A DNA stretch of 64,000 nt, from assembly GCF_013426915.1 (NCBI RefSeq), contig NZ_AP023183.1, positions 124,001-188,000 of the forward strand, written 5' to 3'. Made by a program: the position numbers and the translations under genes. Source of the stretch: Paraburkholderia sp. PGU19 (GTDB lineage: Bacteria; Pseudomonadota; Gammaproteobacteria; Burkholderiales; Burkholderiaceae). Positions 38,631 through 48,352 of the stretch are shown here, piece by piece; the first letter of the stretch is position 1, and every line of letters starts with the position of its first letter. The notes under the pieces are model-generated. The model did no database searches, had not been told where the DNA came from, and saw only the letters and a list, made by a program, of their open reading frames with translations.

Positions 38631-39497
38631 ATGATGAAGCTGTTCGGGAAACTGTTGTGGACCGGTGCACTGTCGGCGATGGTGGCGGTGAGTGCGTCGG
38701 CGTTTGCCGATTCGAAACCGACGCTGAAGATCGGCTACGTCGAAGGCTGGGACGACAGTGTCGCGACGTCGAATGTTGCGGCTCGCGTGATCGAAAAGAA
38801 GCTCGGATATCAGGTCCAGCTCGTGCCGGTTGCGGCCGGGATCATGTGGCAGGGTGTGGCGCGCGGCGACCTCGACGCGACCCTGTCGGCATGGCTGCCA
38901 GTCACGCACGGCTCGTACTGGGACGAGTACAAGACGAAGGTCGTCGATCTCGGCCCGAATTTCAACGATGCAAAGATCGGCCTGATCGTTCCCGCCGACG
39001 TGAAAGCGAAGAGCATCGACGACCTGAACGCGGAGAAGAGTGCCTTCGGTGGCCGCATCGTCGGCATCGACGCGGGCGCGGGCGTGATGCGCAAGACCGA
39101 CGAAGCAATCAAGAGCTACGGTCTGAACTACACGCTGATGCCGAGCTCGGGTAGTGCGATGACAGCCGAGCTGTCGCGCTCGGTCAGTGCGAACAAGCCG
39201 GTGATCGTGACCGGCTGGGCGCCGCACTGGATGTTTGCGAAATGGAAGCTGCGCTTCCTCGAGGATCCGAAGAAGGTGTTCGGCGGCGCCGAGCACGTTG
39301 ACAACGTCGTGAACCCGCAGCTCGAAACGAAGGCCAAGCCGGTCGTCGCGTTCCTGAAGAAATTCCAGTGGAAGCCGGGCGAAATCGACAGCGTGATGCT
39401 CGCGATCCAGAACGGCTCGAAGCCGGAAGCGGCTGCCGACGCGTGGATTGCCGCACATGCGGACCGCGTGAATTCGTGGACTGAAGGCTCACAGTAA
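38631..39497 (+). CDS. Glycine betaine/choline-type ABC transporter substrate-binding protein (CbcX/OpuAC-like)
   Basis: This 288-residue periplasmic protein has a signal peptide (MMKLFGKLLWTGALSAMV then SASAFA) and an OpuAC domain. Aromatic residues of the quaternary-amine cage are suggested by GYVEGWDD, ATLSAWLPVTHGSYW and VTGWAPHWMFAKW. Two ATGs in tandem (38631 and 38634) follow AAGGAG; the first is given. It should bind betaine or choline and deliver it to the permease encoded at 41077. A large structured intergenic region separates it from the ATPase gene. Confidence 0.9.
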   Translation: MMKLFGKLLWTGALSAMVAVSASAFADSKPTLKIGYVEGWDDSVATSNVAARVIEKKLGYQVQLVPVAAGIMWQGVARGDLDATLSAWLPVTHGSYWDEYKTKVVDLGPNFNDAKIGLIVPADVKAKSIDDLNAEKSAFGGRIVGIDAGAGVMRKTDEAIKSYGLNYTLMPSSGSAMTAELSRSVSANKPVIVTGWAPHWMFAKWKLRFLEDPKKVFGGAEHVDNVVNPQLETKAKPVVAFLKKFQWKPGEIDSVMLAIQNGSKPEAAADAWIAAHADRVNSWTEGSQ

Positions 39498-39567
39498 CTC
39501 CAAAGCACTATGGTGTAAACGATGTCTTTCTGAGTACGGTGCGGAGCAGATCATCGATCTTCGTTCG

Positions 39568-39660
39568 TGAACGTCAAGCAATAGCAAGGGGCCCATTTGG
39601 CGCAAGCCGACTGGGCCCCTTGCCTTGGTGCGGGCGACGAAACCCAGCGCTTGACGTTCA
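39568..39660. ncRNA. Candidate structured RNA: nested inverted repeats between binding-protein and ATPase genes
   Basis: An outer perfect 12-bp pair, TGAACGTCAAGC (39568-39579) and GCTTGACGTTCA (39649-39660), encloses a second perfect 12-bp stem, GCAAGGGGCCCA (39584-39595) and TGGGCCCCTTGC (39612-39623). That stem is capped by TTGGC-GCAA-GCCGA, a short stem with a GNRA-type GCAA tetraloop. No U tract follows, so it is more than a plain terminator. It may set the ratio of binding protein to ATPase/permease mRNA, act as a cis-regulatory RNA, or be a small palindromic mobile sequence; this cannot be decided from the sequence. Confidence 0.5.
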
Positions 39661-39914
39661 TCCGGTGCCACATTGCTTGATCGTGCGTTGCTTCGAAAGG
39701 TTCAGATCTATCCCGCAATATTCCGATCGTCAAACTTGAGATAGTCGCGCCTTCGGTTGATCGCGGATCAGGCGCATTCGTTCCTTGTCGAATGCCATGT
39801 CGCAATAGTCCAAGCGTCGGTCGCAATACATCGATAGGGCATTGTTCTTTTTGGCAATTATGGAGGTAACAGTTCGCCGCGCGCGAATTTCAGCTAGAAG
39901 AGGAGAACGTTTCG
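39661..39914. other. Leader of the ABC ATPase/permease genes
   Basis: This non-coding stretch lies upstream of the ATPase start at 39915, whose ribosome binding site is AGAAGAGGAGAACG. It is locally AT-rich near 39840-39865. No gene was found. Confidence 0.4.
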
Positions 39915-41084
39915 ATGCATGCTCCAAAGGTCGCAGTCGAAGGTTTGTGCAAAGTGTTCGGAAGCAATCCGCGACAGGCGCTCGGCATGCTTGCCGCCGG
40001 TGCCACAAAGGATGAAGTGCTCAAGCGCACCGGTCAGGTCGTCGGCGTGCACAACGTGTCGTTCGACGTGCAAGAAGGTGAAATATTCGTGCTGATGGGC
40101 TTGTCCGGCTCCGGCAAATCCACATTGATCCGCCTCGTGAACCGGCTGGTCGATCCGAGCGCCGGCAAGGTGATGATCGACGGGCTCGACGTCGCGTCGG
40201 CACGCCGCTCGGCGCTGATCGCGCTGCGCCGCAAGGACATGAGCATGGTGTTCCAGTCGTTCGCGCTGATGCCGCATCGTACCGTGGTGTCGAATGCCGC
40301 GTTCGGCCTGGAAGTCGCGGGCTTCGGCAAGAAGGAGCGCGAACGCCGTGCGATGGAGGTGCTGGAGCAGGTCGGCCTCGCGCCGTTCGCGCACAAGCTG
40401 CCGTCCGAGCTGTCGGGTGGCATGCAGCAGCGCGTCGGCCTCGCCCGCGCGCTGGCCGTGAACCCGTCGCTGATGATCATGGATGAGGCGTTCTCAGCGC
40501 TCGATCCACTGAAGCGTAAGGAAATGCAGGATGTTCTGTTGCAGTTGCAGAAGGAGCATCGCCGCACAATTATGTTTGTGTCGCACGATCTGGAAGAAGC
40601 GCTGCGGATCGGCAACCGCATCGCAATCATGGAGGGCGGTCGCCTCGTTCAGGTCGGCACGCCGCAGGACATCATCGCGAACCCGGCAGACGACTATGTC
40701 CGCGCGTTCTTCAATGGCGTCGACACAAGTCGCTATCTGACGGCCGGTGATCTCTTGCAGAAGAATGCCGTGCCGATCTTGTCCGAAGCCGACGTCGCCA
40801 ATGCAACGGCGATGCTCAAAGGGAGCGCCGAATATGCGTTCGTGCTGGACGCTCGACGCAAAATCCGCGGGATCATTACACGCGACGCATTTGGCCGTGC
40901 ATCGCCTACCGTGCGCCCGATCGATAGCATCGGCCGCACTGCGACGCTCGATCACGTCGTCGCCCGCGTGGTTGCCAGCCCGAACGCGCTGCCGGTCGTC
41001 GACGACGACGGCTGCTACTGCGGCTCTATTGACCGCGCACTTATCCTGAAGGCCATCACGCGCTCGCGAGGTTCCCATGCCTGA
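39915..41084 (+). CDS. Quaternary amine ABC transporter ATP-binding protein (ProV/CbcV-like)
   Basis: The 389-residue ATPase shows Walker A LMGLSGSGKSTLIR, signature ELSGGMQQRVGLARAL and Walker B LMIMDEAFSALDP. A C-terminal CBS-type tail follows (FVLDARRKIRGIITRDAFG, LPVVDDDGCYCGSI), as in osmoregulatory and choline/betaine ABC transporters. The permease start at 41077 overlaps its 3' end. With the binding protein at 38631 it forms a betaine importer feeding GbcAB. Confidence 0.92.
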   Translation: MHAPKVAVEGLCKVFGSNPRQALGMLAAGATKDEVLKRTGQVVGVHNVSFDVQEGEIFVLMGLSGSGKSTLIRLVNRLVDPSAGKVMIDGLDVASARRSALIALRRKDMSMVFQSFALMPHRTVVSNAAFGLEVAGFGKKERERRAMEVLEQVGLAPFAHKLPSELSGGMQQRVGLARALAVNPSLMIMDEAFSALDPLKRKEMQDVLLQLQKEHRRTIMFVSHDLEEALRIGNRIAIMEGGRLVQVGTPQDIIANPADDYVRAFFNGVDTSRYLTAGDLLQKNAVPILSEADVANATAMLKGSAEYAFVLDARRKIRGIITRDAFGRASPTVRPIDSIGRTATLDHVVARVVASPNALPVVDDDGCYCGSIDRALILKAITRSRGSHA

Positions 41085-41973
41085 AATGATTCCGCTTGGC
41101 ACCTGGGTCGACCAGTCCGTTCACTACCTGCTCGACCATGACGCGGCGACATTCGATGCGATTGGCCGTGCGATAGAAGGCCTTGCCGCACTCGTCGAAC
41201 ACGGGCTGCAGGCCGTGCCGATGTGGCTGATGATGGCGTTCTTCATCGGCATCGGGTTATGGCGCGTGGGCTGGCGCTTCGCGCTGTTCACCACGTTGTC
41301 GCTGCTGCTGATCTTCGCGACCGGTTTCTGGGATCAGACGGTCATCACACTCGGCCTCACGCTGTCGTCGACGATCGTCAGCCTCGTGCTCGGCATTCCG
41401 CTCGGCATCTGGGCCGCGAAGAGCAAGTGGGTCGCCGCGATCGTGCGCCCGATCCTCGACCTGATGCAGACGATGCCCGCATTCGTCTACCTTATCCCGG
41501 CCGCGATGCTGTTCGGTCTCGGTCGCGTGCCGGGGATCCTGTCGACGGTGATCTTCGCGATGCCGCCGGCCGTGCGCCTGACGAGCCTCGGTATCCGCCA
41601 CGTGAACCGTGAGATCGTCGAAGCCGGCCAGGCATTCGGCTGCACGCCGTGGCAGCTGCTGTACAAGGTGCAGTTCCCGAATGCACTGCCGTCGATCATG
41701 CAGGGCGTGAACCAGACGATCATGATGGCGCTGTCGATGGTGATCATCGCGTCGATGGTCGGTGCAGGCGGCCTCGGCAACGATGTGCTAGCAAGTATCC
41801 AACGCCTCGACATCGGCCTCGGCTTCGAAAGCGGCCTTTCGGTGGTGTTGCTGGCGATCATTCTCGACCGCATCACCGAAAGCTTCGGCCGCGCGCCGGG
41901 CACCGCGAGAGTGCCGCTGTTCTCGGGCCTCAAGCAATTAAGCCGCGTTAGGGCGGCATCGGCCAAGGTCTGA
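41077..41973 (+). CDS. Quaternary amine ABC transporter permease (ProW/CbcW-like)
   Basis: This 298-residue inner-membrane permease has about six hydrophobic segments. The EAA loop EAGQAFGCTPWQLLYKVQFP contacts the ATPase, followed by MQGVNQTIMMALSMVIIASM, as usual in the ProW family. It overlaps the ATPase gene by eight bases. A GC-rich hairpin (TGCCGGC 42021-42027 with GCCGGCA 42049-42055) lies between it and the regulator gene that follows. Confidence 0.92.
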   Translation: MPEMIPLGTWVDQSVHYLLDHDAATFDAIGRAIEGLAALVEHGLQAVPMWLMMAFFIGIGLWRVGWRFALFTTLSLLLIFATGFWDQTVITLGLTLSSTIVSLVLGIPLGIWAAKSKWVAAIVRPILDLMQTMPAFVYLIPAAMLFGLGRVPGILSTVIFAMPPAVRLTSLGIRHVNREIVEAGQAFGCTPWQLLYKVQFPNALPSIMQGVNQTIMMALSMVIIASMVGAGGLGNDVLASIQRLDIGLGFESGLSVVLLAIILDRITESFGRAPGTARVPLFSGLKQLSRVRAASAKV

Positions 41974-42086
41974 TTAATCGATGGAAAGTTCGACTCAAGT
42001 GATGATAGTTTTCGGCCGCCTGCCGGCTCGCGCCATCGCCTTGGGCGTGCCGGCATCCCATTGCTGCTGATCAAGGAAGCGATGTG

Positions 42087-43079
42087 ATGTCCGTTGTAAC
42101 TGAACCAGTCGCCTGCGCATCCACGGATGCGTCGCTCGCCCATTTCGGCTTTTTGGTCTTGCCGAACTTTTCGATGATAGCGTTCTCAAGCGCAATCGAA
42201 GTTCTGCGCATGGCGAATTATGTCGGACAAGCCAACCACTATCGATGGTCGATCTTTTCACTTGACGGTGCACCGGTTCATGCGAGCAACGGAATCGCGG
42301 TACGACAAACTAGCGCTCTGGATTCAGAGCATCTTCCGGACATCATGATCGTCTGCGGTGGGATCCGCATACGCGACGCGGTCGACGACAACGTTCGAAA
42401 CACGCTCGCGGCGCTCGCCGAGCGGGGCCTGATGCTCGGTGGCATCTGCACCGGCGCATATGCGCTGATGACGAGCGGACTGCTTGATGGTTACCGCTGC
42501 GCTGTGCACTGGGAAAACCTGTCGGCGCTGCACGCCGAGTTTCCGGATGTGGATTTCGCAGATGAGCTGTTCGTCGTCGACCGTGACCGTCTGACCTGCA
42601 CGGGCGGCACCGCGCCGCTTGACCTGATGCTGAATCTTGTCGGCGCACGATTCGGACAAAAAATGGCCACTCAGGTGTCGGAGCAGTTCATCCTCGAACG
42701 GATTCGCAGCTCAACCCACCCCCAACCAATCCCCGTCGATTCGCGAGTCGGGTTTTCGCGTGCAGAGCTAATAGAGGCCGTACGACTCATGGAAGCTAAC
42801 GTCGTTGAGCCGCTCACTCTTGAGGAGCTGTCAAGACTAGTCGGATTGTCTCAGCGACATTTGCAGCGCATGTTCAAAACGTACCTCGACGATTCTCCGA
42901 CCCACTACTATCTGACGCTTCGCCTGAAACGCGCGCGCGACCTCCTGCGGACGACCGATACCACTATCGCGCAGATCACGTCAGACTGCGGGTTCAATTC
43001 ACCGTGTCATTTCAGCAAGGCGTTTCGTGCACAGTTCGGACATGCTCCGAGTTACGAACGAAGGTCATACAAGCAATAG
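42087..43079 (+). CDS. gbdR: GlxA-family AraC regulator, probable betaine catabolism activator GbdR
   Basis: The 330-residue protein has a DJ-1/PfpI-like sensory domain (FLVLPNFSMIAFSSAIEVLR, LGGICTGAYALMTSGLLDGY) and an AraC DNA-binding domain (LSRLVGLSQRHLQRMFKTYL, TSDCGFNSPCHFSKAFRAQF). GbdR of Pseudomonas, which is of this kind, senses glycine betaine and dimethylglycine and activates gbc, dgc, sox and transport genes. Its place inside the island, just after the importer, supports that role. ATG 42087 is preferred to the adjacent GTG 42084; AAGGAAGC lies upstream. Paralogues lie at 21600 and 57791. Confidence 0.85.
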   Translation: MSVVTEPVACASTDASLAHFGFLVLPNFSMIAFSSAIEVLRMANYVGQANHYRWSIFSLDGAPVHASNGIAVRQTSALDSEHLPDIMIVCGGIRIRDAVDDNVRNTLAALAERGLMLGGICTGAYALMTSGLLDGYRCAVHWENLSALHAEFPDVDFADELFVVDRDRLTCTGGTAPLDLMLNLVGARFGQKMATQVSEQFILERIRSSTHPQPIPVDSRVGFSRAELIEAVRLMEANVVEPLTLEELSRLVGLSQRHLQRMFKTYLDDSPTHYYLTLRLKRARDLLRTTDTTIAQITSDCGFNSPCHFSKAFRAQFGHAPSYERRSYKQ

Positions 43080-43627
43080 GTACCGCATTTCGTCGAGCTT
43101 CGCCGGATACCATTTGATCTTGACGTGCGTAACCTCACGAACAGTGACAATTTTCGGTTGCCGGTGAATGCCCGCGATGTGGCACTCTATTCGGCAGATG
43201 CGAGAGAGGATCGCGCACATGAAGGAGGGTGGCAGCGCGCTTCACGGCCCGCCACGGGGTGTGCGCCTGATTGGGCTCGGCGCAACCGACCAAGCTGGCC
43301 GTGAGCCGGAGCGAGTGTTTCGTATGACTGGATGGATCACGCGCTACTTTTCGATATCCAAGACTAACTCCCTCACGTTTGCAATCGCACTTCAATCCCT
43401 GTCGACGACCGACCAGTCAGACTCACATTCCGGCATCGGCAAGTCGGTTGAACGCTGCTTGTCGTCGCGATCGCGATAGCGGCACGCGGTCGGCATAGTG
43501 AGAATGCTGATAGCCGCAGGCGGACACGAAGTGCCCGCGAACGACGACGCGTTTCAGGTGCCGGCCAGCAAGCGAAGCTGGCGTCCGACAGATCGCATCG
43601 ACAGGTTTCATCCAACACCTACGATTC
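43080..43627. other. Intergenic region between gbdR-like gene and pyruvate carboxylase gene
   Basis: No recognisable coding sequence was found in this 550-base gap, and the short frames show no family features. The promoter for pyc is expected here. Confidence 0.45.
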
Positions 43628-46600
43628 ATGGCCGCCGTGACCCCTACCCCCATCCAGTCCATCCTGATCGCGAACCGCTCGGAAATCTCGATCCGCGTGA
43701 TGCGTGCCGCCGCCGAACTGAACATGCGTACGGTGGCGGTGTATTCGAAGGAAGACCGCCTCGCACTGCATCGCTTCAAGGCGGATGAGAGCTACCTGAT
43801 CGGCGAAGGCAAGAAGCCGCTCGCCGCGTATCTCGACATCGATGACATCCTGCGCGTCGCGCGGCAGGCGAAAGTCGACGCGATTCACCCCGGCTACGGC
43901 TTCCTGTCCGAAAACCCGGATTTCGCGCGGGCTGTGATCAATGCGGGTATCCGCTGGATTGGCCCGTCGCCGGAAGTAATGCGCACGCTCGGCAACAAGG
44001 TGGCTGCGCGCAATGCGGCGATCGCGGCCGGCGTGCCCGTGATGCCCGCGACCGCACCGCTGCCGGACGATCTCGACACGTGCCGGGCGCTGGCCGCAGA
44101 AGTCGGCTATCCGCTGATGCTGAAGGCGAGCTGGGGCGGCGGCGGGCGCGGGATGCGCGTGCTCGAGAGTGAGCGCGACCTGGAGGCATCGCTGGCCGCG
44201 GCACGCCGCGAGGCGCTGGCCGCGTTCGGGAACGACGAGGTGTATGTCGAGAAGCTCGTGTGCAATGCACGGCACGTCGAGGTGCAGGTGCTCGGCGATC
44301 TGCACGGCACGGTCGTGCATTTGTACGAGCGCGACTGCACGGTGCAGCGGCGCAACCAGAAGGTGGTCGAACGCGCACCCGCGCCGTATCTCGATCACGA
44401 CGGCCGTCACGCGCTTTGCGAATCGGCACTGCGCCTGATGCGCGCGGTCCGCTATACACATGCGGGCACGGTCGAATTCCTGATGGATGCCGACACCGGC
44501 CAGTTCTACTTCATCGAGGTGAACCCGCGCATCCAGGTCGAGCACACAGTGACCGAGATGATCACTGGGATCGACATCGTCAAGGCGCAGATTCGCATCA
44601 CGGAAGGCGGCCAAATCGGCCTCGCGGAGGACACAACGGACGGCGATGGCGCGCTCGTCGCGCGGGCCGCCGGCGTGCCAGAACAGCATGCGATTCCGCT
44701 GAACGGCCACGCGCTGCAATGCCGGATCACCACCGAGGATCCGGAGAACGACTTCCTGCCCGACTACGGGCGGCTGACCGCGTACCGCAGCGCGGCGGGC
44801 TTCGGCGTGCGCCTCGATGCCGGCACCGCCTATGGTGGCGCGGTGATCACGCCGTACTACGACTCGCTGCTCGTGAAGGTGACGACCTGGGCACCGACGG
44901 CGGCCGAATCGATTCACCGGATGGATCGCGCGCTGCGCGAGTTCCGGATCCGCGGTGTCACGTCGAACCTGCAGTTCCTCGAGAACGTGATCAACCATCC
45001 GACCTTCATCGCGGGCAACGTCACGACGCGATTCATCGACAGGACGCCGGAACTCCTCGAGTTCGCGAAGCGCGGCGATCGCGCGACGAAGCTGCTGCGC
45101 TATCTCGGCGAGCTGAACGTGAACGGCAACACCGAGATGAACGGCCGCACGCTGCCAACGCTGCCGTTGTCGAAACCCGTGCTGCCGAAAGTCGACACGG
45201 CCGTGGCGATTCCGGCCGGCACGCGCGATCGGTTGCGCGAGCTCGGCCCCGAGAAGTTCGCGAGCTGGATGCTCGACCAGAAACAGGTACTGCTGACCGA
45301 TACGACGATGCGCGACGCTCACCAGTCGCTTTTCGCGACGCGCATGCGAACGGCCGACATGTTACCGATCGCTCCGTTCTACGCGCGCGCGCTGTCGCAG
45401 CTGTTCTCGCTCGAGTGCTGGGGTGGGGCGACGTTCGACGTCGCGCTGCGCTTTCTCAAGGAAGACCCGTGGGAGCGGCTCGCGCTTCTGCGCGAACGCG
45501 TGCCGAACATCCTGTTCCAGATGCTACTGCGCGGCTCGAACGCGGTCGGCTATACGAACTACGCGGACAACGTCGTACGCTTCTTCGTGCAGCAGGCGGC
45601 AAGTGCTGGCGTCGATGTGTTCCGCGTATTCGACTCGCTGAACTGGGTGCGCAACATGCGCGTGGCGATCGATGCGGTTGGCGAGAGCGGGATGCTGTGC
45701 GAAGGCGCGATCTGCTACACCGGCGACCTGTTCGACACGTCGCGTTCAAAGTACGACCTCAGGTATTACGTCGGCATTGCACGCGAGCTGCAGCAGGCCG
45801 GCGTACACGTGCTCGGCATCAAGGACATGGCCGGCATCTGCAAGCCGCAGGCCGTCGGGACGCTCGTGAAGGCACTCAAGGAGGAAACCGGGCTTCCCGT
45901 GCATTTCCATACGCACGACACGAGCGGCATTGCCGCGGCGTCGGTGCTCGCGGCGGTCGGCGCGGGCTGCGACGCAGTGGACGGCGCGCTTGATGCGATG
46001 AGCGGACTCACGTCGCAGCCGAATCTGTCGAGCATCGCGGCGGCGCTGGCCGGCAGCGAACGCGAACCCGGGCTTGATACGGACCGCCTTCACGAAGCAT
46101 CGATGTACTGGGAAGGCGTGCGCCGCTACTACGCACCGTTCGAATCCGAGATCCGTGCGGGCACGGCCGATGTCTACCGTCACGAGATGCCTGGCGGCCA
46201 GTACACGAACCTGCGCGAGCAGGCGCGCTCGCTCGGCATTGATCATCGCTGGACCGAGGTATCGCGTGCGTATGCAGACGTGAACCGGCTGTTCGGCGAC
46301 ATCGTCAAGGTCACGCCGACGTCGAAAGTCGTCGGCGACATGGCGCTGATGATGGTCGCGAACGATCTCGGCGTGGACGACGTGCGCAATCCGGACAAGG
46401 ACATCGCGTTCCCCGAGTCGGTCGTGTCGCTGTTCAAGGGCGAGCTGGGCTTCCCGCCCGATGGCTTCCCGGCGGACCTGTCGCGCAAGGTGCTCAAGAG
46501 CGAACCGCCGGCACCGTATCGCCCGGGCGACCAGATTCCGCCGGTCGATCTCGATGCGGTACGCACGCAGGCCGAGGCCGCGTGCGAGCAACCGCTCGAC

Positions 46601-47146
46601 GACCGGCAACTGGCGTCGTACCTGATGTATCCGAAGCAGACGATCGACTACTACGCGCACGTTCGCGCGTACAGCGACACGTCGGTCGTGCCGACGCCGG
46701 CGTTCCTGTACGGGCTGCATCCGCAGGAGGAAGTGGCGATCGACATCGAGCCGGGCAAGACGCTGCTCGTGTCGCTGCAGGGACAGCATGCCGATGCGCA
46801 GGACGGCATCGTGAAGGTGCTGTTCGAGCTGAACGGTCAGTCGCGTTCTGCCCTGGTCGAGCCGAAGAGCGTCGTGCAGGCGGGCAAGGAACGTTATGGT
46901 CTGCAGCGTGCCGATCCGACCAATCCGCTGCATGTGGCCGCGCCGATGCCGGGCTCGGTGGTAACGGTGGCCGTTCAGCCAGGGCAGCGCGTGACGGCCG
47001 GCACGACGCTGATCGCGCTCGAGGCGATGAAGATGGAAACGCACATCGCGGCGGAGCGCGATTGCGAGATCGCGGCCGTGCACGTGAAGCCGGGTGAGCG
47101 GGTCGCGGCGAAAGACCTGCTGATCGAGCTGAAAGGAGCGGAGTAG
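43628..47146 (+). CDS. pyc: Pyruvate carboxylase
   Basis: This 1172-residue biotin enzyme makes oxaloacetate from pyruvate, bicarbonate and ATP. In order it shows a biotin carboxylase domain (SILIANRSEISIRVMRAA, ASWGGGGRGMRVLESE, YFIEVNPRIQVEHTVTEM), a carboxyltransferase barrel (LLTDTTMRDAHQSLFATRMR, IKDMAGICKPQAVGTL) and a C-terminal biotinyl domain with LEAMKMETH (biotin on the Lys). The length fits single-chain Pyc. Lying between gbdR and sdaA, it would convert pyruvate from serine into oxaloacetate for gluconeogenic growth on betaine (inference). It has its own upstream gap and could be separately transcribed. Confidence 0.95.
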   Translation: MAAVTPTPIQSILIANRSEISIRVMRAAAELNMRTVAVYSKEDRLALHRFKADESYLIGEGKKPLAAYLDIDDILRVARQAKVDAIHPGYGFLSENPDFARAVINAGIRWIGPSPEVMRTLGNKVAARNAAIAAGVPVMPATAPLPDDLDTCRALAAEVGYPLMLKASWGGGGRGMRVLESERDLEASLAAARREALAAFGNDEVYVEKLVCNARHVEVQVLGDLHGTVVHLYERDCTVQRRNQKVVERAPAPYLDHDGRHALCESALRLMRAVRYTHAGTVEFLMDADTGQFYFIEVNPRIQVEHTVTEMITGIDIVKAQIRITEGGQIGLAEDTTDGDGALVARAAGVPEQHAIPLNGHALQCRITTEDPENDFLPDYGRLTAYRSAAGFGVRLDAGTAYGGAVITPYYDSLLVKVTTWAPTAAESIHRMDRALREFRIRGVTSNLQFLENVINHPTFIAGNVTTRFIDRTPELLEFAKRGDRATKLLRYLGELNVNGNTEMNGRTLPTLPLSKPVLPKVDTAVAIPAGTRDRLRELGPEKFASWMLDQKQVLLTDTTMRDAHQSLFATRMRTADMLPIAPFYARALSQLFSLECWGGATFDVALRFLKEDPWERLALLRERVPNILFQMLLRGSNAVGYTNYADNVVRFFVQQAASAGVDVFRVFDSLNWVRNMRVAIDAVGESGMLCEGAICYTGDLFDTSRSKYDLRYYVGIARELQQAGVHVLGIKDMAGICKPQAVGTLVKALKEETGLPVHFHTHDTSGIAAASVLAAVGAGCDAVDGALDAMSGLTSQPNLSSIAAALAGSEREPGLDTDRLHEASMYWEGVRRYYAPFESEIRAGTADVYRHEMPGGQYTNLREQARSLGIDHRWTEVSRAYADVNRLFGDIVKVTPTSKVVGDMALMMVANDLGVDDVRNPDKDIAFPESVVSLFKGELGFPPDGFPADLSRKVLKSEPPAPYRPGDQIPPVDLDAVRTQAEAACEQPLDDRQLASYLMYPKQTIDYYAHVRAYSDTSVVPTPAFLYGLHPQEEVAIDIEPGKTLLVSLQGQHADAQDGIVKVLFELNGQSRSALVEPKSVVQAGKERYGLQRADPTNPLHVAAPMPGSVVTVAVQPGQRVTAGTTLIALEAMKMETHIAAERDCEIAAVHVKPGERVAAKDLLIELKGAE

Positions 47147-47369
47147 GGGGTGGTCTTGATCTGCGTGCAATTTTCCGGTCAGACGGATCGGGACTGGGAG
47201 CGGCTTGCAGAGCCGGCACCATTAATTAGATCTTGTGTAGCCTGAAAGTAGTCAAGGCCTGAGTCGTAGGATAAATGGTTTCAGGGCTTCGTAAAAGTCG
47301 GTCCTTGCGATTACGTCGCGCCGGTAGGTAGTGGATAGCCCCGGAAACTCCATTTGAGGGGCACGCTGC
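47147..47369. other. Short gap after pyc
   Basis: No gene or clear terminator is visible in this stretch, which leads into an IS630-type remnant. Confidence 0.4.
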
Positions 47370-48100
47370 CTAGTTATGCTCGCGAATAAACTGTCCGGTG
47401 CGTTCGCGCAGGTGCGCGATGCTGGTATGGCTGGCATGACTCAATATCCGGGGCCTGTAGCGCGCAAACCCTGGCTCGATCTGGTTGACCCAACTCCGGT
47501 GCAGCGGCGGGAAATGGAAGTGAAGCCGGCTGCGATGGCGGATATATTCAAACTCCCGACGACGCACCCGTCCCACCGCCAGCGCAAGCCCCGGATGCTT
47601 GCGCTCAATGGCCTGGATGCCGATCTTCTCGTCGATGCCGAGCGCCGCCGCGTTTCTTTCTGGGTGCGGCTCGCGATAAGGATTGCAGATCACATTGACC
47701 TTCTCGCGAAAGGCGGGGTGGGGACTGTGTAGCCATCGATGGACCCGGTGGTAGCGTGCGTCGCCGGCCAGCAAGATCCGCTGAAACATGGCTACAGCCG
47801 ATCTGTTCGACGATGCGGCGCTGGATTTCTCGCACCACAATCTCGTCGAGCGCCGGCGAGCCTCTCTTTTGCGGTTCCCGCGCTTCGCAAGCCAACGTAG
47901 TCAACTGCAGTCGCGTTGCTTGAGCAATGCGGAGCGGACGGGCACTGCGCTCACCTTCTCGAATGCCCTGTCCGCCTTGCCGTGCAATGCGCTTGCGCCA
48001 CGTGCTGACCGTCTGCAACGAGGCACCGAGGCACTGAGGCACCGAACTCTCGCGCGATCTCGATAATCGAGTGTCCTCATGTGTCCACAACCCAATTCGA
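47370..48100 (-). pseudogene. IS630-family transposase remnant, internally deleted
   Basis: On the minus strand an N-terminal helix-turn-helix part (LGASLQTVSTWRKRIARQG, LTTLACEAREPQKRGSPALD) is followed in another frame by ILLAGDARYHRVHRWLHSPH, IDEKIGIQAIERKHPGLA and then RSRLHFHFPPLHRSWVNQIE plus SHASHTSIAHLRERTGQF at the C-terminus. These are IS630 blocks, but the central segment between RRREFEYIRH and LHFHFPP, about 70 residues including catalytic positions, is missing and the frame shifts at least once. It separates pyc from sdaA. Confidence 0.8.
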
Positions 48101-48352
48101 GCCCGCATCACATGCCGCTGCGAGGCCGATTTGAGCGATGTTGTACTAGACAGTTCGAAGGGTCACCTCGCGCGCGCGGAATTGTGTTTTTGCGTCGCGA
48201 ATAATGATCAAAGCGTCCTTTGAGGCGCGCGAGGTAACGCCTGGCGGCAGCATCCAACGGCAATGCCGCTTCTGTTCTATCGGTCAAATCTTCCATTTGA
48301 TTTACTGAGTGCCAACGTCACCACCTGCGTGTCCACGCAAAGGCAAAACCCG

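Noticed and set aside
39568..39660. tRNA or known riboswitch
   Set aside because: The nested stems do not fit a tRNA cloverleaf (no T-loop or anticodon arm pattern), and I recognise no riboswitch core; it is kept as an unassigned structure.
42087..43079. Choline dehydrogenase system (betBA/betI) expected beside a betaine cluster
   Set aside because: I looked for GMC oxidoreductase and aldehyde dehydrogenase motifs throughout the window and found none; the island starts from betaine, not choline.
43619..45322. A 567-codon open frame on the minus strand over pyc
   Set aside because: It is antisense to the clearly conserved biotin carboxylase domain and has shadow-type composition.
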